Source of the DNA: Ancylobacter oerskovii | Lineage (GTDB): Bacteria > Pseudomonadota > Alphaproteobacteria > Rhizobiales > Xanthobacteraceae | Length of the DNA stretch: 64,000 nt | Direction: 5' to 3' | Assembly: GCF_018390555.1 (NCBI RefSeq) | Contig: NZ_JAHBGB010000019.1 | Span: forward strand, 62,001-126,000 | In this document: positions 25,377-34,240 of the stretch, piece after piece | Layout: each line of letters starts with the position of its first letter | Position numbering within the stretch: position 1 is the first letter of the stretch | Notes under the pieces: model-generated | What the model saw: the letters and a program-made list of their open reading frames with translations, nothing else | Database searches by the model: none | What the model was told of the DNA's origin: nothing | Translations under genes and position numbers: made by a program

Positions 25377-26867
25377 ATGCTCGCACCCATCTCCCGCGCG
25401 GCCTGCATCGGCGGCGGCGTCATCGGCGGCGGCTGGATCGCCCGCTTCCTGCTCGCCGGCATCGATGTGAGTGTGTTCGACCCGCATCCTGAGGCCGAGC
25501 GCATCGTCGGCGAAGTCATCGCCAATGCCGAGCGGGCCTATGGGCTGCTCACCCAGGCGCCGCTGCCGGCGCGCGGGCAGCTGGTGTTCTGCGCCAGCCT
25601 CGCGGAAGCGGTGAAGGGCGCCGAATGGGTGCAGGAGAGCGTGCCGGAACGGCTCGACCTCAAGCACCGCGTGCTGGCGGAGATCGACGCTGCCGCCCCG
25701 GCGACGGCGCTGATCGGCTCCTCGACCTCCGGCCTCAAGCCCTCCGATCTGCAGCAGGGATTGAGCCATCCCGGGCGGCTGTTCGTCGCCCATCCCTACA
25801 ACCCGGTCTACCTGTTGCCGCTGGTCGAGATCGTCGGCGGCGCGGCGACGGCGCCCGCGACCATCGAGCGGGCGAAGGCGGTGCTGGACGCCATCGGCAT
25901 GAAGGGCGTGGTCATCGCCCGCGAGATCGAGGCCTTCGTCGGTGACCGTCTCCTGGAAGCGCTGTGGCGCGAGGCACTGTGGCTGATCAAGGACGACATC
26001 TGCGACGTCGAGACGCTCGACGACGTGATCCGCTACTCCTTCGGCCTGCGCTGGGCGCAGATGGGGCTGTTCCAGACCTATCGCATCGCCGGTGGCGAGG
26101 CCGGCATGCGGCACTTCCTGGCGCAGTTCGGGCCCTGCCTGCAATGGCCGTGGACGAAATTGACCGACGTGGTCAACCTCGACGAGGCGCTGGTCGAGAA
26201 GATCGGCGCGCAGTCCGATGCCCAGGCGGCGGGCCTGTCGATCCGCGAATTGGAGCGGATCCGCGACGAGAACCTCGTCGGCATCGTGCAGGCGCTGAAG
26301 GCGGGGCGCGGCGGTGAAGGCTGGGGCGCGGGAGCGCTGCTGGCGGATTTCGAGCGGCGCCTGCTCGCCGGCGCCCCGGCCCCGGCGCCTGCCGACCCGA
26401 CGGCCCCGCTGGCGCTGGTCGAGACCCGCGTCTCGCCGGCTTGGATCGACTATAACGGCCACATGACCGAGCACCGCTATCTGCAGGTGTTCGGCGACAC
26501 CACCGACGCGCTGCTGCGGCTGATCGGCGTCGACCTCGCCTATGTCGAGGGCGGGCACAGCTACTACACGGTGGAGACGCATCTGCGGCACCTCGACGAG
26601 GCGCGGCTCGGCGAGGAGCTGCGCACCACCTGCCAGATCCTGTCGGTCGACGAGAAGCGCCTGCATCTGTTCCACCGGATGTTCGCCGGTGCGGACCGAC
26701 GCGAGATCGCCACCGCCGAGCAGATGCTGCTGCATGTGGATGTCGCGAAAGGGCGCGCGATGCCGGCGACGGACGCCGTCCTCGCACGCCTTCGGGGCCT
26801 CGCGGCGGCGCATGCGTCGCTCCCGGCGCCTGCCGGCGCGGGCCGCTCGGTCGGCGGAAGCCGGTAG
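25377..26867 (+). CDS. lcdH: Fused L-carnitine 3-dehydrogenase / betainyl-CoA thioesterase
   Basis: A 496-residue bifunctional protein. Residues 1-315 form a 3-hydroxyacyl-CoA-dehydrogenase-like NAD enzyme (CIGGGVIGGGWIARFLLAG; HPYNPVYLLPLVEIVGG) that oxidises L-carnitine to 3-dehydrocarnitine. Residues about 345-485 are a hotdog thioesterase with WIDYNGHM (Asp near 358) that would release glycine betaine from betainyl-CoA. Pseudomonas has these as separate CdhA and CdhB; the fusion is known in rhizobia. ATG 25377 is preferred because AGGAG lies seven bases upstream; ATG 25371 leaves only one base. The pathway turns carnitine into betaine plus acetoacetate. Confidence 0.9.
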   Translation: MLAPISRAACIGGGVIGGGWIARFLLAGIDVSVFDPHPEAERIVGEVIANAERAYGLLTQAPLPARGQLVFCASLAEAVKGAEWVQESVPERLDLKHRVLAEIDAAAPATALIGSSTSGLKPSDLQQGLSHPGRLFVAHPYNPVYLLPLVEIVGGAATAPATIERAKAVLDAIGMKGVVIAREIEAFVGDRLLEALWREALWLIKDDICDVETLDDVIRYSFGLRWAQMGLFQTYRIAGGEAGMRHFLAQFGPCLQWPWTKLTDVVNLDEALVEKIGAQSDAQAAGLSIRELERIRDENLVGIVQALKAGRGGEGWGAGALLADFERRLLAGAPAPAPADPTAPLALVETRVSPAWIDYNGHMTEHRYLQVFGDTTDALLRLIGVDLAYVEGGHSYYTVETHLRHLDEARLGEELRTTCQILSVDEKRLHLFHRMFAGADRREIATAEQMLLHVDVAKGRAMPATDAVLARLRGLAAAHASLPAPAGAGRSVGGSR

Positions 26868-27046
26868 ATACCGGTCCGGGAACGAAGCCTAGTCGGCATC
26901 CGATCAGGGCATCGTCGCCTCGGGAGGAGAGGGGCGTTCCATTTGCCCGCGCCTCTGGCGGCGTCTCCCGCTTCACCTGTCCGGCTCCACGCGCTAAGGC
27001 TGGCGATCATTCGCTTGCATCGCGACCCGAGCGCGGCTGGAGAGAG
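26868..27046. other. Intergenic gap, nothing recognised
   Basis: These 179 bases separate the carnitine genes from the FUSC operon on the same strand. No hairpin with a T-tract, no repeat and no open frame with a ribosome site was found, apart from GGAGAGAG directly before the FUSC start. It presumably carries the efflux promoter. Confidence 0.3.
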
Positions 27047-29179
27047 ATGAGCATCGCCGAGAACACGGCCCCCCGATGGCGTCCCGCATTCGGCGTCGAC
27101 CTCGGCTGGCGCAATGTGGTGTTTGCGCTGCGCACGGCGGTGGCGGCGGTCGTCGCGCTGGCCATCGCCTATTGGCTGGAACTGCAGGACCCGCAATGGG
27201 CGGTGCTGACCGTCTACCTGCTGGCGCAGCCGACCGCCGGCGCGGCGCTGGCGAAAGGGGCCTACCGCATCGTCGGAACCGTGCTCGGCGCGGCGGTCGG
27301 CCTCATCGTCCTGGCGCTCTATTCGCAGGCGCCGGTGCCGCTGGTCGGGGCCATCGCGCTCTGGCTGGCGCTGTGCTTCTTCATCGGCGCCCAGATGCGC
27401 AACTATACCGCCTATGGCTTCCTGCTGGCCGGCTACACGGCCCTTCTCGTCGGGCTGCAGGGCGCCGCCGACCCGGCGCATGCCTGGCGCCTCGCCTTCG
27501 ACCGCACCGCGGAACTGCTGATCGGCATCGCCTGCATCACCGCGGTGAGCGTGATCGTGTTCCCGCGCTATGCCGGCGTCATGCTGCGCGAGCAGCTTGC
27601 CGACCTGTTCGGCCGGCTCAGCCATTACGGTGCGACCGCGCTGCGCCCCGCCACCCCGCTCGCGACCTTCGCCGCGCTGCGCCGCACGATGGTCGAGGCC
27701 GTGGTGAAGTTCGACGCCTTGCGATCCTTCGCGGCGTTCGAGGCCCCGGAGCTGCGTGCCGACGACGCGATGCTGAAACGCATGGTGCGCGAATTCCTGC
27801 GGGTGCTGGCCATCGCGCGCGGGCTCTATGTGCGCATCGAGGATTTTCAGGTCGAGGGATCGGGGCCGATCGTCGAGCGGCTGCGGCCGGCCATGGCCGC
27901 CACCGCCGCGCTGTTCGATCGCCTCGCCGCCGATCCCCGCGCCTTCGCGACGCCGCACCGGACCCGGTCGGAACTGCTCGCCGCCCGGGTGGCGCTCAAC
28001 GAGGCCGCCGTCGAGCTGGAGGCGATGGCGGGGAGCGTGCCGTTCCAGCCGCTGGCGGAAGGGCTGCTCATCCTGCACCGCGCACGCGACCTGCTGCACG
28101 GGCTCTCCATGGTGATGGTGAGCGAGGCGGCCATCATGCGCGGCCGCCGCCGCGCCGCGCAGGCGGAAGCGAGCATTCCGGTGATGCCGGCGGCCTCGAA
28201 CGCCGAGGCGCTGCTGCTGGCGATACGCTCCGCCCTGGCGCTGGTGGTGATGTGCACGCTCTGGGCGGCGACGGAGTGGACCGACGGCTTCGATGCCGTC
28301 TCCGGCCTCGCGATCATCCTGTTCTTCGCGGTCAATCAGGACCGCCCCGGCAAGCTCGGCTTCGCCTTCCTGCTGTGGTCCGGGATCGGGATCGCGGCCG
28401 CCTATGCGGCGATGGTCCTGGTCCTGCCGTGGATCGAGGGCTACGAGGCGCTGGCGCTGTTCCTCATCGTGGCGCTGCTGCCGGCCGGGCTGATGGCGGG
28501 AACGCCGCAATATGCCTGGCCCGGCATCGCCTTCGGCAGTTTCTTCACCGCCGAGATCGGCACGAGCAACATATTCCAGCCCGACGAACTGGCCCTCGTC
28601 AATTCCGCCTTCGGCCTGCTGTCCGGCATGGCGATCTCGCTTGTGCTGCTCAATCTGTTCCCGGTGACGTCGCTCACCACGCGCGGGCGCATCTGGACCG
28701 TGACGATCGGGCGGCTTCTGCCGGAGGCGGCGCGCGGACAGCGGCACGAGCGGGTGATTCTCGGAGAGATCATCGCGATGCTCGCCCAGCTGCTGCCCCG
28801 GCTTTCGCTCGACCGGCGGGGCGAGGAGGAGTTCCTGCGCGGTACGCTCGGTGCCGCCTCCGTCAGCCTCGAGCTCGGCCGACTCAACCGGCTCCGGCGG
28901 GCGCCCGGCCTGTCCGCCGAGCTCGCGGGGATTCTCGACGACTTCCTCACGGCGTTTCCCGCCGAGCTGGAGGGACTGTCGAGCGCCGGCGGCGGTCCGG
29001 CCGGGGTGTCGCGGGCCGAGACCTGCGTGCGGGCGGCCGGCGCGGCGCTCGCCGCGCTACCGCTGGAGCCGGGCGCGCCGGGGGCCGCCCTGAACCTCAG
29101 GGCAGGCGCGTCGCTGCGGTTCATCGCCGATCGCTTCGACATCGACCGGGCCTTCTTCGCCCATGCCTACGAGAGTTGA
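27047..29179 (+). CDS. FUSC-family inner-membrane efflux protein (AaeB-like)
   Basis: A 710-residue protein with the duplicated FUSC layout: a hydrophobic block at residues about 20-180, a long soluble region, a second hydrophobic block at about 385-545, and a soluble C-terminus. Family members (AaeB, FusC) export aromatic carboxylic acids with an AaeA-type adaptor. The DUF1656 and HlyD genes follow immediately, as in E. coli aaeXAB. In this window it may relieve stress from imported or generated aromatic acids; that link is inference. Confidence 0.9.
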   Translation: MSIAENTAPRWRPAFGVDLGWRNVVFALRTAVAAVVALAIAYWLELQDPQWAVLTVYLLAQPTAGAALAKGAYRIVGTVLGAAVGLIVLALYSQAPVPLVGAIALWLALCFFIGAQMRNYTAYGFLLAGYTALLVGLQGAADPAHAWRLAFDRTAELLIGIACITAVSVIVFPRYAGVMLREQLADLFGRLSHYGATALRPATPLATFAALRRTMVEAVVKFDALRSFAAFEAPELRADDAMLKRMVREFLRVLAIARGLYVRIEDFQVEGSGPIVERLRPAMAATAALFDRLAADPRAFATPHRTRSELLAARVALNEAAVELEAMAGSVPFQPLAEGLLILHRARDLLHGLSMVMVSEAAIMRGRRRAAQAEASIPVMPAASNAEALLLAIRSALALVVMCTLWAATEWTDGFDAVSGLAIILFFAVNQDRPGKLGFAFLLWSGIGIAAAYAAMVLVLPWIEGYEALALFLIVALLPAGLMAGTPQYAWPGIAFGSFFTAEIGTSNIFQPDELALVNSAFGLLSGMAISLVLLNLFPVTSLTTRGRIWTVTIGRLLPEAARGQRHERVILGEIIAMLAQLLPRLSLDRRGEEEFLRGTLGAASVSLELGRLNRLRRAPGLSAELAGILDDFLTAFPAELEGLSSAGGGPAGVSRAETCVRAAGAALAALPLEPGAPGAALNLRAGASLRFIADRFDIDRAFFAHAYES

Positions 29180-29180
29180 C

Positions 29181-29426
29181 ATGGACCTCGTCAACACCCT
29201 CCCGTTCTACACGCCGGAGCTGTTCGGCTTCTATCTGTCGCCCATGCTGATGTGGGCGCTGCTGACGCTGCCGCCCTTCCTGGCCGCGAGATGGCTGCTG
29301 GCGCGGATGGGAGCCTATCGCTACGTCTGGCACCGGCCGCTCTTCGACGCGGCGCTCTACATCATCCTGTTCGGCGCCGTTATCTTCGGCCTGCCGGTAT
29401 TGCACGGAGAAGCAGGATGGCTCTAG
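29181..29426 (+). CDS. DUF1656 small membrane protein (AaeX-like)
   Basis: An 81-residue protein with two membrane helices (YLSPMLMWALLTLPPFLAARWLL and FDAALYIILFGAVIFGLPVL), matching DUF1656/AaeX in size and topology. The start is one base after the FUSC stop, and the end overlaps the HlyD gene by ten bases. AaeX-type proteins are constant companions of FUSC pumps, with undefined function. Confidence 0.88.
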   Translation: MDLVNTLPFYTPELFGFYLSPMLMWALLTLPPFLAARWLLARMGAYRYVWHRPLFDAALYIILFGAVIFGLPVLHGEAGWL

Positions 29427-30286
29427 GCCGAACGGCGCTGCGCGTCGGCGTCACACTGATCGCGGTGGGCGTCGCGGTCTTCGTGGGCTGGCGGCTCTGG
29501 CAGTTCTATACCCTGGCGCCGTGGACGCGCGATGCCCGCGTCCTCGCCAATGTGGTGGAGATCGCTCCCGACGTCTCCGGCCTCATCAGCACGGTGAACG
29601 TGGTCGACAACCAGCAGGTCCGGCGCGGCGACGTCCTGTTCGTCATCGATCAGGAGCGGTTCAAGGTCGCGGTGCAGCAGGCGCAGGCCAATGTGGCGAT
29701 GAAGACCGAAGCCTTGCGCCTCGCTCAGGATACCGCCAACCGCAACACAAGCCTGGTGCGCGAGGACAGCGACGCGATCTCCGCCCAGGCGGCCGAGCGC
29801 ACCAGCGTTTCCGCTGCCGAGGCGGCGGCCGAGCTGCAGGCGGCCCAGGCGGCGCTCGCGACGGCGCAGATCAATTTCGAGCGCAGCACGGTGCGCGCGC
29901 CGGTGGACGGCTACGTCACCAATTTCAACGTGAATGTCGGCGACTATGCCACGGTCGGCCAGGGCGTTCTGGCGCTCGTCGACAGCACTTCCTTCTATGT
30001 CTACGCCTATTTCATGGAAACCAAGCTGCCGGCGGTGCGGGACGGCGCCCCGGCGCGCGTGGAGCTTCTGGCCGGGGACGTGATCATCGACGGGGTGGTC
30101 GAGGGCCTCAGCCGGGCGATCGCCAATACCGGCGCCGGCAGCGGGCTGCTGGCACAGGTGAATCCCAATTTCGACTGGATCCGCCTCGCCCAGCGCATTC
30201 CCGTCCGCATCAAGCTCGGCGCGCTGCCGCCGGGCGTGCGGCTTTCTGCGGGAATGTCGGCGACGGTCGTCGTCCTGCCCCGTTAG
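29417..30286 (+). CDS. HlyD-family periplasmic adaptor subunit (AaeA-like)
   Basis: The 289-residue membrane-fusion protein has one N-terminal membrane anchor (residues about 7-30), the split lipoyl half-motifs VEIAPDVSGLISTVNVVDNQQVRRGDVLFVID and FERSTVRAPVDGYVTNFNVNVGDYATVG, and a helical hairpin between them (about 85-140). It bridges the FUSC protein to an outer-membrane channel, which is not encoded here. It overlaps DUF1656 by ten bases, confirming a three-gene operon. Confidence 0.92.
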   Translation: MALGRTALRVGVTLIAVGVAVFVGWRLWQFYTLAPWTRDARVLANVVEIAPDVSGLISTVNVVDNQQVRRGDVLFVIDQERFKVAVQQAQANVAMKTEALRLAQDTANRNTSLVREDSDAISAQAAERTSVSAAEAAAELQAAQAALATAQINFERSTVRAPVDGYVTNFNVNVGDYATVGQGVLALVDSTSFYVYAYFMETKLPAVRDGAPARVELLAGDVIIDGVVEGLSRAIANTGAGSGLLAQVNPNFDWIRLAQRIPVRIKLGALPPGVRLSAGMSATVVVLPR

Positions 30287-30352
30287 CCCCGCGCATTGTC
30301 CGGGCAGGGCGACAGGCCCGCGGCGGCACGGGAACCGCCCGATCCGGTCATG

Positions 30353-31135
30353 TCAGGCGAAGGCCCGTTGCCAGGTCAGGCCCGGCTCGGTGCCGGCCAG
30401 GGGGATGTATTCGAGCCCGACGGAGCCTCGATAGCCGACCCGCTCCAGGACCGAGAAGAAGGCCTTGAAGTCGAAACGGCCGGTTCCGGGCTCGTGGCGG
30501 CCCGGGTGGTCGGCGATATGGACATGGGCGATCCTGTCCGCATGCTCCGCCATGAAGGCGTGCGGGTCGACGCCGGCATTCGTCGCATGGAACGCATCGA
30601 ACAGCAGCTTGAGATGGGGCGCGCCGATCTCATCCAGCGCCCGCAGCGCCTTGTGCGGATGATCGATGAAATAGTCGGCGATCGTCGCGGCGCCGATGGG
30701 CTCGACCAGCAGCGTCATGCCGCGTCGGCCCGCCTCCTCGCAGGCGAAGCCCAGATTGGCGATGTAGGCCTGCCAGGCGGCGTCGCGCTGGGCGGGATCG
30801 GCGACGACACCCGACATGACGTGAACATACCGGCTTCCGACCGCCTGCGCGTAGTCGAGGCCGACCGGGACGCCGGCGCGAAAATCCTCCTGGCGGCCCG
30901 GCAGCGCCGCCAGCCCCTTCTCGCCATGCGCAGGGTTTCCGGCGGGAAGCGCCATCTGGACGAAGGTGAGGCCGTGCTCGGCGCAGATGTCCCGCACGCG
31001 CGCGGCCGGGAGCGCATAGGGGCCGGGGTGCTCGACATGGCCGAACCCGGCCCGCGCGGCGGCGGCGAAGCGCTCCTCGAGGGCGTATTCGTTGAACATG
31101 TAGCCGAGATGGGCGCTGTAGACGGGAGGGGGCAA
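30353..31135 (-). CDS. hyi: Hydroxypyruvate isomerase-like TIM-barrel protein
   Basis: A 260-residue sugar-isomerase/endonuclease IV-type barrel with metal-ligand motifs of the Hyi family: LVEPIG, LLFDAFHATN, HVHIADHPGRHEPGTG and GLEYIPLAG. Hyi interconverts hydroxypyruvate and tartronate semialdehyde. A TTG start at 31135 is required to include the first strand (PVYSAHLGYMFNEY). It follows the Ldh gene by 12 bases and closes operon 6. With a tartrate-type dehydrogenase in the operon, a hydroxypyruvate-forming route is plausible. Confidence 0.85.
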   Translation of the reverse strand: MPPPVYSAHLGYMFNEYALEERFAAAARAGFGHVEHPGPYALPAARVRDICAEHGLTFVQMALPAGNPAHGEKGLAALPGRQEDFRAGVPVGLDYAQAVGSRYVHVMSGVVADPAQRDAAWQAYIANLGFACEEAGRRGMTLLVEPIGAATIADYFIDHPHKALRALDEIGAPHLKLLFDAFHATNAGVDPHAFMAEHADRIAHVHIADHPGRHEPGTGRFDFKAFFSVLERVGYRGSVGLEYIPLAGTEPGLTWQRAFA

Positions 31136-31147
31136 GGGTCTCGATCC

Positions 31148-32209
31148 TCAAACGGGTAGAAGCGACCGGCAGCCGAATTCGTCGGCGAGCGTCGCGAGGT
31201 CCCGGCGCGTGTCGCCGGGCAGGATCAGGCCGTTGGCGCGATTGTACGCATCGTTGCGGGCCTCCAGTTCGCCGGGATAGACGATCTCGTCATGGCCCTT
31301 GGCGAGCGGAACCGATTTCAGCTCGCCGATCAACTGCTCCATCCGCGCGCCGAAGGCGTCGGGCGACTGGAAGGCGGCGATGTCGAGGGCGATGATGAAG
31401 TGCCCGGTGCCGCCGCGCTTCTCCGCCTGGTAGGGGCCGGTGACGCCGGTGCCGAAGGCGCTGCCGGTGAGCACGCCCGACAGCATGTCCATCATCACCG
31501 CGATGGCGTAGCCCTTGTGCTCGGCCATGGGCAGGGTGACGCCCCCCAGCGCCTCCTCGGGATCGGTGGTCGGCTCGCCCGCCGCGTTGATCGCCCATCC
31601 CTCGGGGATCGCCAGCTTCTTCTGCCGGGCGAGGTAGATCTTGCCGCGCGCCACGCCGGTATTGGCGATGTCGAGCACCATCGGGGCCTGCCGGCCGGCG
31701 GGCGCCGCCCAGGACCAGGGGTTGGTGCCCACCGCCTTGGCACGCCCTCCCCACGGCGCCATGGCCGGGCTGGCATTGGTCGAGAGGAAGCCGACGCATC
31801 CCGCCCGCGCCGCCGTCAGGGTGAAGTACATGGCGGTGCCGAAATGGTTGGAGTTGCGCAGCGCCACCGCGCCGACCCCATGCAGCCGGGCGCGCCGGAT
31901 CGCCTCTCGCATGCCATGCGCGGCCACGATCTGGCCCATGGCGTCGCGGCCGTCGATCACCGCGACGGCGCCGGCATCGACGACCGCCTCCGGCACGGCG
32001 TCGGTCTTCACCACCCCGGATTTGAGGCGCGCCACATACCACGGCAGGCGCATGACGCCATGCGACTGGTGCCCCCACAGATCCGCCTGCACCAGCGTGT
32101 CGGCGCAGAGCTCGGCGCCCTGCCGGTCGAGACCGGCGGTCCTGTAGACCGCCGTCGCGAAGGCGAGGAGATCGTCGGCCTTGATGGGAGGGGAAAGGGG
32201 CAGGGACAT
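31148..32209 (-). CDS. Ldh-family NAD(P)-dependent malate/lactate-type oxidoreductase
   Basis: This 353-residue protein belongs to the type-2 malate/L-lactate dehydrogenase family (PF02615), which lacks a classical Rossmann fold. Typical motifs are GHQSHGVMRLPWYV with the catalytic His, RNSNHFGTAMYF, and EHKGYAIAVMMDMLSGVLTGS. Relatives act on malate, lactate, ureidoglycolate, sulfolactate or diketogulonate. It is ten bases after tctA and 12 before hyi. The co-encoded enzymes favour a hydroxydicarboxylate or its reduced product as substrate, but the family is too broad to decide. Confidence 0.88.
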   Translation of the reverse strand: MSLPLSPPIKADDLLAFATAVYRTAGLDRQGAELCADTLVQADLWGHQSHGVMRLPWYVARLKSGVVKTDAVPEAVVDAGAVAVIDGRDAMGQIVAAHGMREAIRRARLHGVGAVALRNSNHFGTAMYFTLTAARAGCVGFLSTNASPAMAPWGGRAKAVGTNPWSWAAPAGRQAPMVLDIANTGVARGKIYLARQKKLAIPEGWAINAAGEPTTDPEEALGGVTLPMAEHKGYAIAVMMDMLSGVLTGSAFGTGVTGPYQAEKRGGTGHFIIALDIAAFQSPDAFGARMEQLIGELKSVPLAKGHDEIVYPGELEARNDAYNRANGLILPGDTRRDLATLADEFGCRSLLPV

Positions 32210-32219
32210 GATGAGGGCC

Positions 32220-33716
32220 TCAAGCCGGAAGCTGCGCCGCCCGACGCCGGCGCAGCAGCATCGGCACGAGGATGAGCAGAAGCCCGATCAGCAGCAGCGC
32301 CAGCGAGATCGGATGGGTGACGAAGACGGAGAGGTCGCCCTGGCTGATCGCCAGCGCCCGGCGGAACTGCTGCTCGGCCATCGGACCCAGGATCAGGCCG
32401 ACGATGCAGGGCGCGACCGGCACGTCGAGCACGCGCATGCCGAAGCCGATCAGCCCGATCACCCAGAGGATCACCAGGTCGACCAGGTTGTTGTTGAGCG
32501 TGTAGGCGCCCATGGTCGCGAAGATCAGGATGCCGGCATAGAGCCAGGGGCGCGGGATCGCCAGCAGCTTCACCCACACGCCGGCCATCGGCAGGTTGAG
32601 CACCAGCAGCAGCACATTGCCGATATAGAGGCTGGCGATCAGGCCCCAGACCAGGGTCGAATTGTTATCGAACAGCAGCGGGCCGGGTTGCAGCCCGTAT
32701 TGCTGGAAGGCGGCCAGCATGATCGCCGCGGTGGCCGAGGTCGGCAGGCCGAGCGACAGCAACGGCGCCAGCACGCCGGCCGCCGAGGCGTTGTTGGCCG
32801 CCTCCGGCCCGGCGACCGCCTCGATCGCGCCATGGCCGAACTCTTCCGGGTGCCTGGAGAGCCGCTTCTCGGTGAGATAGGACAGGAAGGTGGGGATCTC
32901 GCTGCCGCCGGCTGGCAGCGCGCCGATAGGAAAGCCGATCAGCGTGCCGCGCAGCCAGGGCTTCCAGGAGCGGGACCAGTCCTCCCGGCTCATCCATTTG
33001 GAACCCTTGAGGTCGTACATCTCTTCCGGCTCGAAGCGGTGGCGCGCGGCGTTGTAGAGCGTCTCGCCGACCGCGAACAGGCCGACCGCCACCACCACCA
33101 CGTCGATGCCGTCGAGCAGTTCGGGAATGCCGAGCGCGAAGCGCGCCTGCCCGGTCTGCAGGTCGATGCCGACGAGGCCGAGCGCCAGCCCGAAGAACAG
33201 GCTGGCCAGCCCGCGCGGCAGGGAATCGCCCAGCACCGCCGTGACCGTGGTCAGCGCCAGCACCATCAGCGCGAAATATTCCGCCGGCCCGAAGGCGAGG
33301 GCGACCCGCACCATCAAGGGCGCGACGAAGGTGAGCGCCACCGTCGCGATGGTGCCGGCGACGAAGGAGCCGATGGCGGCGGTGGCCAGCGCCTGCGCCC
33401 CGCGTCCCTTGCGCGCCATGGCATGGCCGTCGAGCGCGGTGACGATGGAGGCGCTCTCGCCGGGGGTGTTCAGCAGGATCGAGGTGGTCGAGCCGCCATA
33501 CATCGCCCCGTAGAAGATGCCGGCGAACATGATGAAGGCGCTGGTCGGGTCGAGATTGTAGGTGACCGGCAGCAGCAGGGCGACGGTGAGCGCCGGGCCG
33601 ATACCGGGCAGCACGCCGATGGCGGTGCCGAGCGTCACGCCGATCGCCGACCACATCAGATTGTAGGGCGTGAGCGCCACGGAGAAGCCGTGGAGGAGGG
33701 CGCTGAGCGTTTCCAT
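32220..33716 (-). CDS. tctA: TTT transporter large membrane subunit TctA (system 3)
   Basis: A 498-residue TctA with [60 protein letters not shown] and [21 protein letters not shown]. The NTPGESAS and AMYGGS variants and the [11 protein letters not shown] loop differ from the other two TctA proteins here, so it belongs to another branch, closer to classical tricarboxylate systems. The ATG at 33716 lies six bases after tctB. Confidence 0.95.
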   Translation of the reverse strand: METLSALLHGFSVALTPYNLMWSAIGVTLGTAIGVLPGIGPALTVALLLPVTYNLDPTSAFIMFAGIFYGAMYGGSTTSILLNTPGESASIVTALDGHAMARKGRGAQALATAAIGSFVAGTIATVALTFVAPLMVRVALAFGPAEYFALMVLALTTVTAVLGDSLPRGLASLFFGLALGLVGIDLQTGQARFALGIPELLDGIDVVVVAVGLFAVGETLYNAARHRFEPEEMYDLKGSKWMSREDWSRSWKPWLRGTLIGFPIGALPAGGSEIPTFLSYLTEKRLSRHPEEFGHGAIEAVAGPEAANNASAAGVLAPLLSLGLPTSATAAIMLAAFQQYGLQPGPLLFDNNSTLVWGLIASLYIGNVLLLVLNLPMAGVWVKLLAIPRPWLYAGILIFATMGAYTLNNNLVDLVILWVIGLIGFGMRVLDVPVAPCIVGLILGPMAEQQFRRALAISQGDLSVFVTHPISLALLLIGLLLILVPMLLRRRRAAQLPA

Positions 33717-33722
33717 GGTGAT

Positions 33723-34214
33723 CTACTTTTGCAGGGCGTCGAGCAGCGGCTCGAACAGCGAGCCGACGGGCAGTTCGAGGTCCAGCCCGAGGTCGAACAC
33801 CAGCAGGGTGAGGCCGGTCAGCAGGAGGCCGATCAGCATGTTGGTGCCATAGCGACGGCTGCCGAAGGCCCGCGCGGTCATGACGAACAGCAGCGTGCCG
33901 GCGACGATCCAGCCGAGGGTTTCCAGCAGCACGATCTGCAGCAGCAGGCCGCTCGCCACCAGCGAGAAGGCCGGCCAGTCGATCTCGATCCCATCCGCCT
34001 CCACCGGGCCGGTGGTGAGCGCCTCGACTTGCAGCCACAGACCGACCAGGATCAGTCCCGCCGCGACGAGGCCGGGGAACAGGCGGGGGCCGACGGTCGT
34101 TGTCGCCCCCACCACCGGCATGGTCCAGGTTTCGAAGGCGATGAAGACGCCGAGCGCCAATACCGCCAGGCCGAAGGCGACCTCACCGAGGCGCAGGCCC
34201 TTATCCATCGTCAT
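33723..34214 (-). CDS. tctB: TTT transporter small membrane subunit TctB (system 3)
   Basis: A 163-residue protein with four hydrophobic helices (GEVAFGLAVLALGVFIAFETW onward, ending with LIGLLLTGLTLLVFDLGLDLELPVG), the clearest TctB pattern of the three in this window. It lies between tctC (26-base gap) and tctA (6-base gap). Confidence 0.9.
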   Translation of the reverse strand: MTMDKGLRLGEVAFGLAVLALGVFIAFETWTMPVVGATTTVGPRLFPGLVAAGLILVGLWLQVEALTTGPVEADGIEIDWPAFSLVASGLLLQIVLLETLGWIVAGTLLFVMTARAFGSRRYGTNMLIGLLLTGLTLLVFDLGLDLELPVGSLFEPLLDALQK

Positions 34215-34240
34215 CGCCGTCGCTCCCTGTCAGCCGCCGG

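Noticed and set aside
24837-26867. A longer start for the carnitine dehydrogenase fusion inside the BKACE gene
   Set aside because: The first 178 codons are a shadow of the BKACE gene; AGGAG and the Rossmann start place the gene at 25377 (or 25371).
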